15,352 bases of DNA from Pseudomonadota bacterium (GTDB lineage: Bacteria; Pseudomonadota; Gammaproteobacteria; Burkholderiales; Burkholderiaceae_D): NCBI GenBank assembly GCA_023416415.1, contig JAEZHR010000034.1, positions 1-15,352 of the forward strand, in the 5' to 3' direction. This document shows positions 6,896 through 13,034 of the stretch, piece by piece. Position 1 is the stretch's first letter; each line of letters starts with the position of its first letter. The notes beneath the pieces are model-generated. The model did not search any database. It was not told where the DNA came from and was given only the letters and a program-made list of their open reading frames with translations. Both the position numbers and the translations under genes were made by a program.

Positions 6896-6901
6896 ATTAT
6901 A
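6896..6901 (-). promoter_or_regulatory. candidate -10 box of the min operon
   Basis: A perfect TATAAT on the minus strand. At 17 bases upstream the hexamer reads CACTTT, a poor -35, so an activator or weak expression may be implied. A start here gives a leader of about 130 bases before minC. Confidence 0.45.
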
Positions 6902-7150
6902 CCTGCTGGGCATCGTGGAAAGTGCGCGCCGATGCGTGAGCTGCAAGGATGTCCGGACAGGTACGTGACGGACGTCGGCGGGACTCACCGGACAAATGAA
7001 TTTCGCAGGTTGCGGCCTGATTTTATCTTCGCAAACGCTTTGATACGTCTCAATCAAGTCCGGCCGCAAAACGCCTCGGTTCGGCGAATGCACCCACAAT
7101 AGGCCGCTCGTACAAAGGGTGCTCGAACTGAAAGGCGACAGGAGAATAGC

Positions 7151-7780
7151 ATGCAACAGATCCCCAATCCGATGGCGAACCTGTACCAGTTTCAACTGGA
7201 AGTATCTCGCCGCTTTGCCGAAGCGATTTTTGCCGGGACCAAGAAACTCGACCATCTGGTGCTCGAGGCCACCCACCATGCTGTTGACCAGCAACTGCGG
7301 ATGGCCCAGGCGCTGACCAGCGGCGGAAGCCCGGCCGAATCCGGGCTGGCGCTGAGCTTGACGCGCAGTTCGGGCGAAGCGATCAATTACCAGACGGAGT
7401 TCATGCGCGCGATTGCGGAACTGCAAACGGAGATCGGCAGGTCCATGTACGCGTACATGGATCAGATAGGTACGCAGCCGGCTAAGGCAACCGTGATGAT
7501 GGCGGAGCCGCCGAGCGCGCCGGAACCGGCGACCGAGGCGACGCTGAATCCCATGACCAGCATGCTTTCCATGTGGGAGGCCGCTTTCAAGGAAGCCAAC
7601 GCCATGGCGACGCGAAACCTCAGCGCCGCGCGATCGAGCGTCCAGCAAGCCAGTGAATCCGCTGCAAGCCAGGCACGTGCCTCGGTTCGAGCGGCACATT
7701 ATGTGGCCGAGAGTGGCGGCGAAGGAGCGCGCCGGGGCAGTGGCAATGGTATCGACGGAAGCGCTTCACGCCGTAGATAG
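7151..7780 (+). CDS. phasin family protein
   Basis: This 209-residue protein matches the betaproteobacterial phasin pattern. Features are an N-terminal QFQLEVSRRFAEAIFAGTKK helix, LDHLVLEATHHAVDQQ, EINYQ-like helical heptads around residues 75-110 (QTEFMRAIAELQTEIGRSMY), an Ala/Pro-rich hinge near 120-140, and a C-terminal Ala/Ser-rich helical region. Phasins coat polyhydroxyalkanoate granules in the cytoplasm and control granule size and number. The ATG at 7151 is preceded by ACAGGAGAATAGC, a good Shine-Dalgarno. It is transcribed alone, divergent from min and convergent with the Crp/Fnr gene; the hairpin at 7804-7828 separates the last two. No polyhydroxyalkanoate synthase is in the window, so the storage role comes from the family. 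Confidence 0.87.
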   Translation: MQQIPNPMANLYQFQLEVSRRFAEAIFAGTKKLDHLVLEATHHAVDQQLRMAQALTSGGSPAESGLALSLTRSSGEAINYQTEFMRAIAELQTEIGRSMYAYMDQIGTQPAKATVMMAEPPSAPEPATEATLNPMTSMLSMWEAAFKEANAMATRNLSAARSSVQQASESAASQARASVRAAHYVAESGGEGARRGSGNGIDGSASRRR

Positions 7781-7803
7781 GCAAGTGCAGGCGGCTGCAC
7801 CAT

Positions 7804-7828
7804 GAAAAAGGCCCGCTGCGAGCGGGCC
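7804..7828 (-). terminator. rho-independent terminator of the Crp/Fnr gene
   Basis: An eight-pair stem GGCCCGCT / AGCGGGCC with a three-base loop is followed on the minus strand by TTTTT. On the plus strand only a weak T-rich tract follows, but it may also stop the convergent phasin transcript. Confidence 0.88.
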
Positions 7829-7851
7829 GGCTTCTCTTGCGTGGTAGTGCA

Positions 7852-8730
7852 TCAGGCTGTTGCAAGCTGTCCCCAATCGCCATCGGGGTTATCAGGGCCC
7901 TGCGCGGCCTGCCGAGCCTTGCGAGCGGCGAGCTGGCGCGCGCGGTTGCTTGAGGGGGGCAGGCGGCGCAAGGTACGCAGCGCTTCGATGTCCTTGATAC
8001 CGATCGAACGCTGGTCCACCGATATGAGACCGATCTCGTTGAATGCGGACAGGGTGCGGCTGACGGTCTCCAGTGTGAGGCCGAGGTAGCTGCCGATCTC
8101 ATGGCGTGTCATGCGAAGGTTGAAGAGCTTGCTCGAATACCCCATCTCGGCGTAGCGCTCGGACAGATTGACCAGAAAACGGGCTACACGGGCCTCGGCC
8201 GAAAGCGCGCCCAACATGCTCACCATCGACTGTTCGCGCACCAGCTCCCGGCTCATCACGCTGTACATTGCATGTTCGAATTCCGCGTGAGCACGTCCGA
8301 GCTGGGTGAGCTTCTTGAAAGGCAGCAGAATCAAGTCGCAATTGGATAGCGCAACCGCCTCGGACGCGTAGCGCTTGGTGTGGATGCCATCGACGCCGAA
8401 CAGATCACCCTTCATTGGGAAGCTCAGTACCTGCTCATTACCGAATTCGTCGATCAGCACGGTTTTCAGAAAGCCGGAATGGACGATGTAGAGCGTGTCG
8501 AATGGCTGCCCGATGGTGTGTACGCGCTGGCCGGTCTTGAATTGCACGTGCTGAAAGAGCAGCTCCTCTTCAGTGTGGATTGCGGCAGCCTGAATGCGTA
8601 ATACGTCGCACAATTCCTTGAGGTTTGACCAGAGCTTGCCTTGCCTTTGCCAACCTGCTTCGAGCGAGGTGGAAGGAACGATTGCCGGAGCTGATTCAGC
8701 GCTGGCCGCGGGGGACTGTGTTGGCAGCAT
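7852..8730 (-). CDS. Crp/Fnr family regulator with an incomplete Fe-S cysteine set
   Basis: This 292-residue regulator has a cyclic-nucleotide-binding-like sensor domain (about residues 55-165, with YIVHSGFLKTVLI and GDLFGVDGI) and a C-terminal winged helix whose recognition helix reads LTLETVSRTLSAF. Glu221, Ser224 and Arg225 match the E-SR trio with which FNR reads TTGAT half-sites. The N-terminal motif that in FNR-type proteins reads CxxCNLRELC is KLWSNLKELC here. Only the last Cys (Cys41) remains; the others are Lys32 and Ser35. Cys131 matches the distal FNR cysteine. A full 4Fe-4S cluster is therefore unlikely. AGGAG lies six bases before the ATG at 8730 but abuts another ATG at 8736, so the second is preferred. 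The C-terminal ~35 residues are a basic extension. It is 310 bases downstream of the response regulator, possibly under its control. Confidence 0.9.
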   Translation of the reverse strand: MLPTQSPAASAESAPAIVPSTSLEAGWQRQGKLWSNLKELCDVLRIQAAAIHTEEELLFQHVQFKTGQRVHTIGQPFDTLYIVHSGFLKTVLIDEFGNEQVLSFPMKGDLFGVDGIHTKRYASEAVALSNCDLILLPFKKLTQLGRAHAEFEHAMYSVMSRELVREQSMVSMLGALSAEARVARFLVNLSERYAEMGYSSKLFNLRMTRHEIGSYLGLTLETVSRTLSAFNEIGLISVDQRSIGIKDIEALRTLRRLPPSSNRARQLAARKARQAAQGPDNPDGDWGQLATA

Positions 8731-9040
8731 GTGCATCTCCTGATCCTGTGAACTGCGATGGGGCTCGTACGGAGCCGCCGACGTTGGCTACGCACGGGAG
8801 GGTGCCTCTCTCCGTTATCGTTATTGCTATGTCCAGACACGTGCGCGGCAAACGCGGCCGGTGATACTTGCCTCGCTTCACGCTTGACCTGAAAGTGGCC
8901 AGTATCGCAACCGAGGTCGGTGATTTCTATCGGGAGTCCCTTAATTGGGATGTAGGCACGGCACAGCGCTTGTAGGAATATTCTTACGACGCAGTCCGGG
9001 GAGCGTGACAGGAGGGGAGTGGGAATTGCCGCGAACGGCG
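8731..9040. other. intergenic region between the response regulator and Crp/Fnr genes
   Basis: The region has no terminator after the response regulator gene, so readthrough into the Crp/Fnr gene is possible. It holds a 16-base palindrome (8972-8987). No strong sigma-70 promoter could be assigned, and no small frame with a ribosome binding site was found. Confidence 0.5.
8972..8987. promoter_or_regulatory. candidate operator, palindrome GTAGGAATATTCTTAC
   Basis: The sixteen bases are symmetric apart from one position pair (GTARGAAT / ATTCYTAC). Inverted heptad-like sites of this kind are typical of NarL/FixJ-type regulators. It lies about 240 bases upstream of the Crp/Fnr start and 54 bases past the end of the response regulator gene. 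The half-site ATTCTTAC recurs at 11138-11145, upstream of the sensor gene. Confidence 0.4.
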
Positions 9041-9685
9041 TCAGTTCTTCAGCGGACCGAGCAGACGGTGCTGGACTGCATATTGCACCATCTCTGCCAG
9101 CGAACTCATGTTCATTTTGGTCAGGATGCGGGTCTTGTGGGTGCTAACGGTCTTGGCGGAAAGATGAAGAAAGTCGGCAATTTCGGTGATCGACTTGCCC
9201 GACACGAGCAGGGTGAAAACCTCGAATTCCCGGTTGGAAAGCTGCTTGTGCGGGAGGTCTTCGTTCGAGGGCATGACGTCCATTGCAAGCTGCTCTGCGA
9301 CCTCGAGACTGATGTAGGGGCGGCCTGATGCCACCTTGCGAATCGCCGAGACGAGTTGGGTGCCGGCGCTTTCCTTCGTCAGGTAGCCCCGGGCGCCGGC
9401 CCTGATCGCGCGCACCGCGTATTGTTCTTCCTCGTGCATGGTCAGAATCAGAATCGGCAGCTTGGGCACTTCATCCTTGATCTGGCGGATCAGTTCGACG
9501 CCACTACGGCCCGGCATCGAAAGGTCCAGCATCAGCAGGTCGAAGCCCCCTCTGCGCACATGGGCCAACGCTTCGAAACCATCGACTGCTTCACCGACGA
9601 CTTCAATGTCATCCGCACCCTCGAGAATGCGCTTGAGACCTTCTCGCATGATGGTGTGATCATCGGCGATTACGATTCGTATCAT
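9041..9685 (-). CDS. NarL/FixJ-type response regulator (LuxR HTH)
   Basis: This 214-residue regulator has an N-terminal receiver domain with the acidic pocket Asp8 and Asp9, phosphoacceptor Asp54 (LMLDLSMPG), Thr82 and Lys104. A linker joins it to a C-terminal LuxR-type helix-turn-helix at about 148-205 (LSNREFEVFTLLVSG, then SITEIADFLHLSAKTVSTHK). All phosphorylation residues are present, so it is probably a working phospho-switch that dimerises on inverted repeats. The ATG lies inside the upstream kinase gene (26-base overlap) with no clear Shine-Dalgarno, which suggests translational coupling. The obvious partner is the overlapping sensor, but that protein lacks the phosphoacceptor His, so the phosphate source is uncertain. 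The signal and targets are unknown. Confidence 0.95.
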   Translation of the reverse strand: MIRIVIADDHTIMREGLKRILEGADDIEVVGEAVDGFEALAHVRRGGFDLLMLDLSMPGRSGVELIRQIKDEVPKLPILILTMHEEEQYAVRAIRAGARGYLTKESAGTQLVSAIRKVASGRPYISLEVAEQLAMDVMPSNEDLPHKQLSNREFEVFTLLVSGKSITEIADFLHLSAKTVSTHKTRILTKMNMSSLAEMVQYAVQHRLLGPLKN

Positions 9686-10847
9686 GTGCAGGCAAGCTTG
9701 TTGTCTGATGGGATTCGACCGGCAAGGTCTGCTCTAGCGGAATGCATGCTTCGATCAGAGCGCCGTGTGGTCGCGCGTTGTCGATGCGGATTGTACCTCC
9801 CAAAGCAAAAATGCGTTCTTGCATGGCAACAAGACCGTAGCACCCGGCCTTTGCCAGGTCGCCCGGTTCAAGCCCGATACCATCGTCGCGCACGCTTACG
9901 TTGAGATGGTGGGGGTCTTGGTGCAGAGCAACCCAGACCTGGCTCGCATGGGCATGGCGTTCAGTGTTCGCCAGTGCTTCCTGGATGATCCGGAATGTCA
10001 CCGAGGCCAGCACGTCGTCAAGTCCATTTTCCATGCCGCTGTGCTCCAGGCGGAATCGCATCGCACTGCGCTTGCGAAAGCTTTCAAGCATCCACTCCAC
10101 TGCCGGCAGCAGTCCGAAGTCGTCGAGCACCGGCGGGCGCAGGGTTGAAGCCATGCTCTTTGTGAGGGTAATGACGTTGTCGAGCAGACCCTGCATTTCC
10201 GCCAGCCGGGCCGGCACATGGCGGCCCGAGCTATGCAGACTGTTTTCCAGCCAGCTCAGATCGAGTTTGAGCACCGATAGACGTTGTCCGATGTCGTCGT
10301 AAAGTTTGCGCGAAAAGCGGCGCTTTTCCATTTCGCTGGCCTGCTGCGTGGTCAGTGCGTGCGCACGCACGGGGGCGGCCAGCAATGGGTGGGAAGGCTT
10401 CCGGTCGTCCTGAAGCGCCGGGGTGGAATCGTGCAAGATGAGGGCCAGGTAGTAGTCCGAACCCAGCCGCACGCGCGAGGCCTGCGACTTGAGCACCAGT
10501 GCAGATCCATCCGCCCGGCGGCCATGGAGCTTGATCCTGTTGCGCCTGCTTGCAGCACGGTTCAGCATCATGCTGCGCCGCGCGTGCGGCTTGTCCGACG
10601 CAGTCGGCGGCACCAGCATGTCGAGCGGCTTGTCAAGCAATTCGTTCGCCGCATATCCGAAAATGTGCTCGGCGCGATGATTGACTACCACGATCCGCTC
10701 CTGATCATCGACGACCAGAATGCCGTACATGGGCGAGCACGTCGCTTCCGGCAGCGAAGCCTCCAGCATAGCAGCCGGAAAGTGCGAAACCATGGTAAGC
10801 GGATTCAAGCGCGCGACGGCGCCGGGTTCGAGGTGAGCGGTCATCAT
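9660..10847 (-). CDS. PAS sensor histidine-kinase homologue with His to Tyr at the phosphorylation site
   Basis: This 395-residue cytoplasmic protein has no membrane segment. A PAS domain (about residues 38-145, YGILVVDDQERIVVVNHRAE) is followed by a HisKA_3-type dimerisation helix (about 172-240) and a HATPase domain (about 280-380) with an N-box (IIQEALANTERHA), DDGIGL and GLVAMQERIFALGG. HisKA_3 kinases normally carry RELHDxxGQ. Here it reads RKLYDDIGQRLS, with Tyr183 encoded by TAC at 10299-10301 in place of His. The ATP-binding site looks intact. The start at 10847 is a double ATG with a weak AAGGA eleven bases upstream; the frame is open 40 codons further, but that part is Arg/Pro-rich and looks non-coding. 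It overlaps the response regulator by 26 bases. It is a sensor-like protein, kinase activity doubtful. Confidence 0.92.
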   Translation of the reverse strand: MMTAHLEPGAVARLNPLTMVSHFPAAMLEASLPEATCSPMYGILVVDDQERIVVVNHRAEHIFGYAANELLDKPLDMLVPPTASDKPHARRSMMLNRAASRRNRIKLHGRRADGSALVLKSQASRVRLGSDYYLALILHDSTPALQDDRKPSHPLLAAPVRAHALTTQQASEMEKRRFSRKLYDDIGQRLSVLKLDLSWLENSLHSSGRHVPARLAEMQGLLDNVITLTKSMASTLRPPVLDDFGLLPAVEWMLESFRKRSAMRFRLEHSGMENGLDDVLASVTFRIIQEALANTERHAHASQVWVALHQDPHHLNVSVRDDGIGLEPGDLAKAGCYGLVAMQERIFALGGTIRIDNARPHGALIEACIPLEQTLPVESHQTTSLPAHDTNRNRR

Positions 10848-11163
10848 CGTCTCTGGAGTCCTTCGGACCGGATTGTCATGCCGGCGGGGGGCGGAAGGTG
10901 GCGGACGTTGCCTGTGGTCCGAGTTCGGCGCAACTCGAAGGTCAGAATGCGACGGACCTTTTGACACGTTACCGATCCGATATTACGGACACACCCAGGG
11001 GCTTCGTTGATCGTTTCGAAACGCCTGCTTTCCGCAACTTGAGATTTGCGGAAAGACGTGGTTTGTTGGAAGAGCCCGTTGCCGAACCGTCTCGCTCCGG
11101 ATTTCCATATAGGCACCTGTTAGACTTGCCGCCATTCATTCTTACTACCAGCGCGAGCTGTTG
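10848..11163. other. divergent intergenic region between the sensor and DUF2721 genes
   Basis: This stretch of about 316 bases contains several symmetric elements: a CGTTTCGAAACG palindrome (11012-11023), a perfect ten-base inverted repeat (11028-11055) and an ATTCTTAC half-site (11138-11145). No clear sigma-70 promoter was identified on either strand. Open frames across it lack ribosome binding sites and family likeness. Confidence 0.55.
11028..11055. repeat. perfect 10-base inverted repeat with 8-base spacer
   Basis: The arms CTTTCCGCAA and TTGCGGAAAG flank CTTGAGAT. No T-run follows on either strand. It sits about 180 bases upstream of the sensor gene and 110 bases upstream of the DUF2721 gene, which suits an operator or a leader hairpin. 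Confidence 0.75.
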
Positions 11164-11610
11164 ATGGAAATTCAAATCGGTAATATCGGAAACACGATTC
11201 AACTCGCAATTGCCCCGGTCTTTTTGCTGACCGGCGTCGGTACCAAGCTGTCGGTGCTGATCAATCGTTTGGCACGCATTATTGACCGATCACGGGTGCT
11301 GGAAGGGCGCATACATGCTGCGCCTGATGCACCACATGGTGCCGAGCACGAAGAGCTTGCCGCGCTCTATCGACGTGCGACGCTGATCAATTGGGCCATC
11401 ACCCTCAGTACCGCCTGTGGCCTGCTCGTGTGCGTAGTCATCGCGGCGCTCTTCATCGGTGCCGCACTGAACATCAAGCTAGCCTTGGTCATCGCAGTCT
11501 GCTTCATCGGCAGCATGTTCTCCCTCATCGGGAGCTTCGTCTGCCTTCTGCGCGAAATCTTTGTAGCGACTCAGAGCATGTGGGCCGGCCATCTGGGCAA
11601 GCTGCGCTAA
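11164..11610 (+). CDS. DUF2721 family membrane protein
   Basis: This 148-residue protein has three predicted membrane segments: residues ~12-32 (LAIAPVFLLTGVGTKLSVLI), ~76-98 (INWAITLSTACGLLVCVVIA) and ~103-128 (IKLALVIAVCFIGSMFSLIG). A charged loop lies between the first two (RLARIIDRSRVLEGR and HGAEHEELAALYRRA). The opening segment with the TGVGTKLSVLINRLARIIDR pattern is characteristic of DUF2721, a family of unknown function common in proteobacteria. The ATG at 11164 directly follows an in-frame TTG; the Shine-Dalgarno is weak (GAG about nine bases upstream). It ends tail to tail with the U32-family gene, the two stop codons sharing bases 11608-11609, with no terminator between them. Confidence 0.85.
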   Translation: MEIQIGNIGNTIQLAIAPVFLLTGVGTKLSVLINRLARIIDRSRVLEGRIHAAPDAPHGAEHEELAALYRRATLINWAITLSTACGLLVCVVIAALFIGAALNIKLALVIAVCFIGSMFSLIGSFVCLLREIFVATQSMWAGHLGKLR

Positions 11611-12449
11611 GGGCGCGCCAGTCGAGTGCTCCCTTGATGCAGGCGGTCCAGGGCTGAGCGCCATGAGCCGGTCAACTGTGCAACGCGGGCCGGCGAACGC
11701 CCCGCGGTCTCAACCAGCAAGCCGAATGCACCGGTGGCAGCCAGCAGGTGAAGGTGCGGAAGCGCCTCCAGTGGATCAACCGGCAGCCCTTGAAAGACAC
11801 TGTCATTACAAGCCGGTGTCCCGTCGGAGCACGAAACTGCATCGGCAGGGGACATCGCTGCCGGCTTGCGATTATCAATGCCGGTGGCGAATGCATAACC
11901 CGGGAAAATCACTGGCACCTCAATCTCCATGCCTGGAATATCGGACAGTTCACGCAACAGGGCGAAGCTTAAGCCTGGTGGGACGGTAACGCGGGGAATG
12001 CCGAGCTGAACGCGCAGCAGGGTCAGGGCGCGGCGATTCGACAGAGATTCGTCGGCAATCAACTGTAATTCGAGCGCAGGATGGTGAACGCGCAGGTAGA
12101 GCGCGAGCTTCTGCGAGGAAAGAACAATCTCGTGGATGCCGGCATCAAGTGCTCGTGTCAGCAGGGCTCCCATGGCATCGGGCGCGATGCAGGCGGGGGA
12201 CACTTCAAGGGAAACATTGCAATTGTGTCGACGCGCATACTGGACGGCCCTTCTTAGGCCGGCACGCTGGAACTCCGGATGACCGCGGTTTGGCTGGTCA
12301 CGCGTACGCCATATCAAACGGATGGAATTGGCGCCATGATCGACTGCCGAGCGCAGGGCCGACAAACTGTCGGTCCGACAAACTAGCCGCAACTGCCGGG
12401 GAAGGTGGGATGCCGAGGCCGCCGCCTTGCATGCATATGCCATGCTCAT
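11607..12449 (-). CDS. diverged U32-family (UbiU/UbiV/YhbU-like) protein
   Basis: This 280-residue protein follows the U32 'peptidase' fold in its N-terminal two-thirds: LRLVCRTDSLSALRSAVDHG matches the opening LLCPAGSLPALKAAxDxG, and VQYARRHNCNVSLEV, DAGIHEIVLSSQKLALYLR and LGIPRVTVPPGLSFALLREL follow in family order. UbiU and UbiV are Fe-S proteins of oxygen-independent ubiquinone hydroxylation; RlhA-type relatives modify rRNA. The usual cluster segment (FGSLCxxxxGRC in UbiU) reads IFPGYAFATGIDNRK here, without cysteine. Only a CX6C pair (Cys207, Cys214) lies nearby. The start at 12449 has AGGAG eight bases upstream; the longer open frame lacks one. It shares stop-codon bases with the DUF2721 gene. 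Function is uncertain, and a degenerate or repurposed paralogue is likely. Confidence 0.6.
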   Translation of the reverse strand: MSMAYACKAAASASHLPRQLRLVCRTDSLSALRSAVDHGANSIRLIWRTRDQPNRGHPEFQRAGLRRAVQYARRHNCNVSLEVSPACIAPDAMGALLTRALDAGIHEIVLSSQKLALYLRVHHPALELQLIADESLSNRRALTLLRVQLGIPRVTVPPGLSFALLRELSDIPGMEIEVPVIFPGYAFATGIDNRKPAAMSPADAVSCSDGTPACNDSVFQGLPVDPLEALPHLHLLAATGAFGLLVETAGRSPARVAQLTGSWRSALDRLHQGSTRLARP

Positions 12450-12837
12450 GCCCTCTCTCCTATGATCGGTCGAAGCATTCGAGGTACTCCTGGGTGCTTC
12501 GGTGTCTGAGGTAACGGCAAGTTTTCCTGTTTGCAACGTTTCCAGTGTAGTAACGGATGTGTTGCTCAATTTGCGATTCATCAAATACGGTCGCTGGAGT
12601 GCGCGTGGGCACGGCAGGCAGTGGTGCCGGAACGACAGTTCTGAATCAGGTAAACAACAGGATCAGGATGAGGATGACGAGCAGCGTGCCAAAGCCGATG
12701 TACATGGAGGACTCCTGAGAATAGGGCGACGGTGGGTCGAAGAATCCACCTTAGAGTTTGCGAAGCCTGCCGACTTGCATGGCGTCAAACCGGCCGCCCG
12801 GACATGCATCCCCCGAAAGAAAATCATGTGGGAAAAC
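12450..12837. other. low-information region upstream of the U32-family gene
   Basis: Apart from the possible 19-residue frame at 12646-12705, I see no gene. The open frame that extends the U32-family gene upstream is Thr/Ser-rich, without family likeness or ribosome binding site. No convincing promoter for the U32-family gene was identified. Confidence 0.5.
12646..12705 (-). CDS. possible 19-residue hydrophobic miniprotein
   Basis: From ATG 12705 the frame reads MYIGFGTLLVILILILLFT and stops. Nearly the whole peptide is a single membrane segment. An AGGAG Shine-Dalgarno sits six bases upstream, an ideal spacing. It recalls the N-terminal half of DUF3309-type small hydrophobic proteins, but it is shorter and I cannot confirm the link. 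Very small, very hydrophobic frames arise by chance less often when they carry such a ribosome binding site, yet no promoter or terminator is clear. This is a tentative call. Confidence 0.4.
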   Translation of the reverse strand: MYIGFGTLLVILILILLFT

Positions 12838-12876
12838 AAAAAGCCCAGTCGCTTCCGACTGGGCTTTGTATTTTTT
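12838..12876 (-). terminator. rho-independent terminator of tRNA-Asn, bidirectional
   Basis: A twelve-pair stem, AAAGCCCAGTCG / CGACTGGGCTTT with loop CTTC, is followed on the minus strand by TT and then GTTTT. On the plus strand it is followed by GTA and six T, so it can work in both directions. It begins nine bases after the tRNA 3' end. Confidence 0.92.
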
Positions 12877-12951
12877 GGCTCCCCGACCTGGACTCGAACC
12901 AGGGACCTGCGGATTAACAGTCCGTCGCTCTACCGACTGAGCTATCAGGGA
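12876..12951 (-). tRNA. tRNA-Asn (anticodon GTT)
   Basis: The 76-base minus-strand sequence folds as a standard cloverleaf. The acceptor TCCCTGA pairs with TCGGGGA (one G-U), the D-arm is GCTCAGTCGGTAGAGC, the anticodon loop is CTGTTAA with anticodon GTT, and the T-arm is CCTGGTTCGAGTCCAGG. The discriminator base is G and the CCA end is encoded (12876-12878). It is flanked by its own promoter and terminator. Confidence 0.98.
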
Positions 12952-12965
12952 ACAGCAGAGCCGTA

Positions 12966-12995
12966 ATTATAGGCCGATTTTTCCGTGCGTGTCAA
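12966..12995 (-). promoter_or_regulatory. sigma-70 promoter of tRNA-Asn
   Basis: On the minus strand TTGACA (12990-12995) and TATAAT (12966-12971) are both perfect hexamers, separated by 18 bases. The -10 ends 14 bases before the tRNA 5' end, giving a leader of roughly eight bases. Confidence 0.92.
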
Positions 12996-13034
12996 AGCTC
13001 TCAAGAAAGATTTTTTCCACGCACATATTCCCGA

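Larger units (their letters stand above)
6759..7150. other. divergent intergenic region between minC and the phasin gene
   Basis: The minC side holds a perfect TATAAT box (6896-6901, minus) and a hairpin-rich leader with a terminator-like element (6817-6843). The phasin side (6950-7150) has no obvious sigma-70 promoter. It contains a TTGAT-N8-ATCAA inverted repeat at 7040-7057, whose spacing is too wide for a standard FNR box. No gene is supported. Confidence 0.6.

Noticed and set aside
7040..7057. TTGAT-N8-ATCAA upstream of the phasin gene, resembling an FNR box
   Set aside because: FNR boxes are TTGAT-N4-ATCAA. An eight-base spacer puts the half-sites on the wrong helical positions, and the paired arms are only five bases long.
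6842..7699. Long open frame of 285 codons on the minus strand
   Set aside because: It is antisense to the phasin gene, has no ribosome binding site and no recognisable family, and its Arg/His-rich composition is typical of a shadow frame in GC-rich DNA.
9025..9037. GCCG-TTCG-CGGC hairpin just after the response regulator stop, considered as a terminator
   Set aside because: The stem is four pairs and is followed by AATTCCC rather than a T-run.
11007..11020. TTGAT half-site followed by CGTTTCGAA in the sensor upstream region
   Set aside because: The second half-site matches only two of five bases; the dominant symmetry here is the CGTTTCGAAACG palindrome.
12502..12966. Open plus-strand frames crossing the tRNA
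   Set aside because: They run through tRNA-Asn and its terminator; the translated tRNA stretch (PGLEPGTCG-like) is a well-known false-gene signature.
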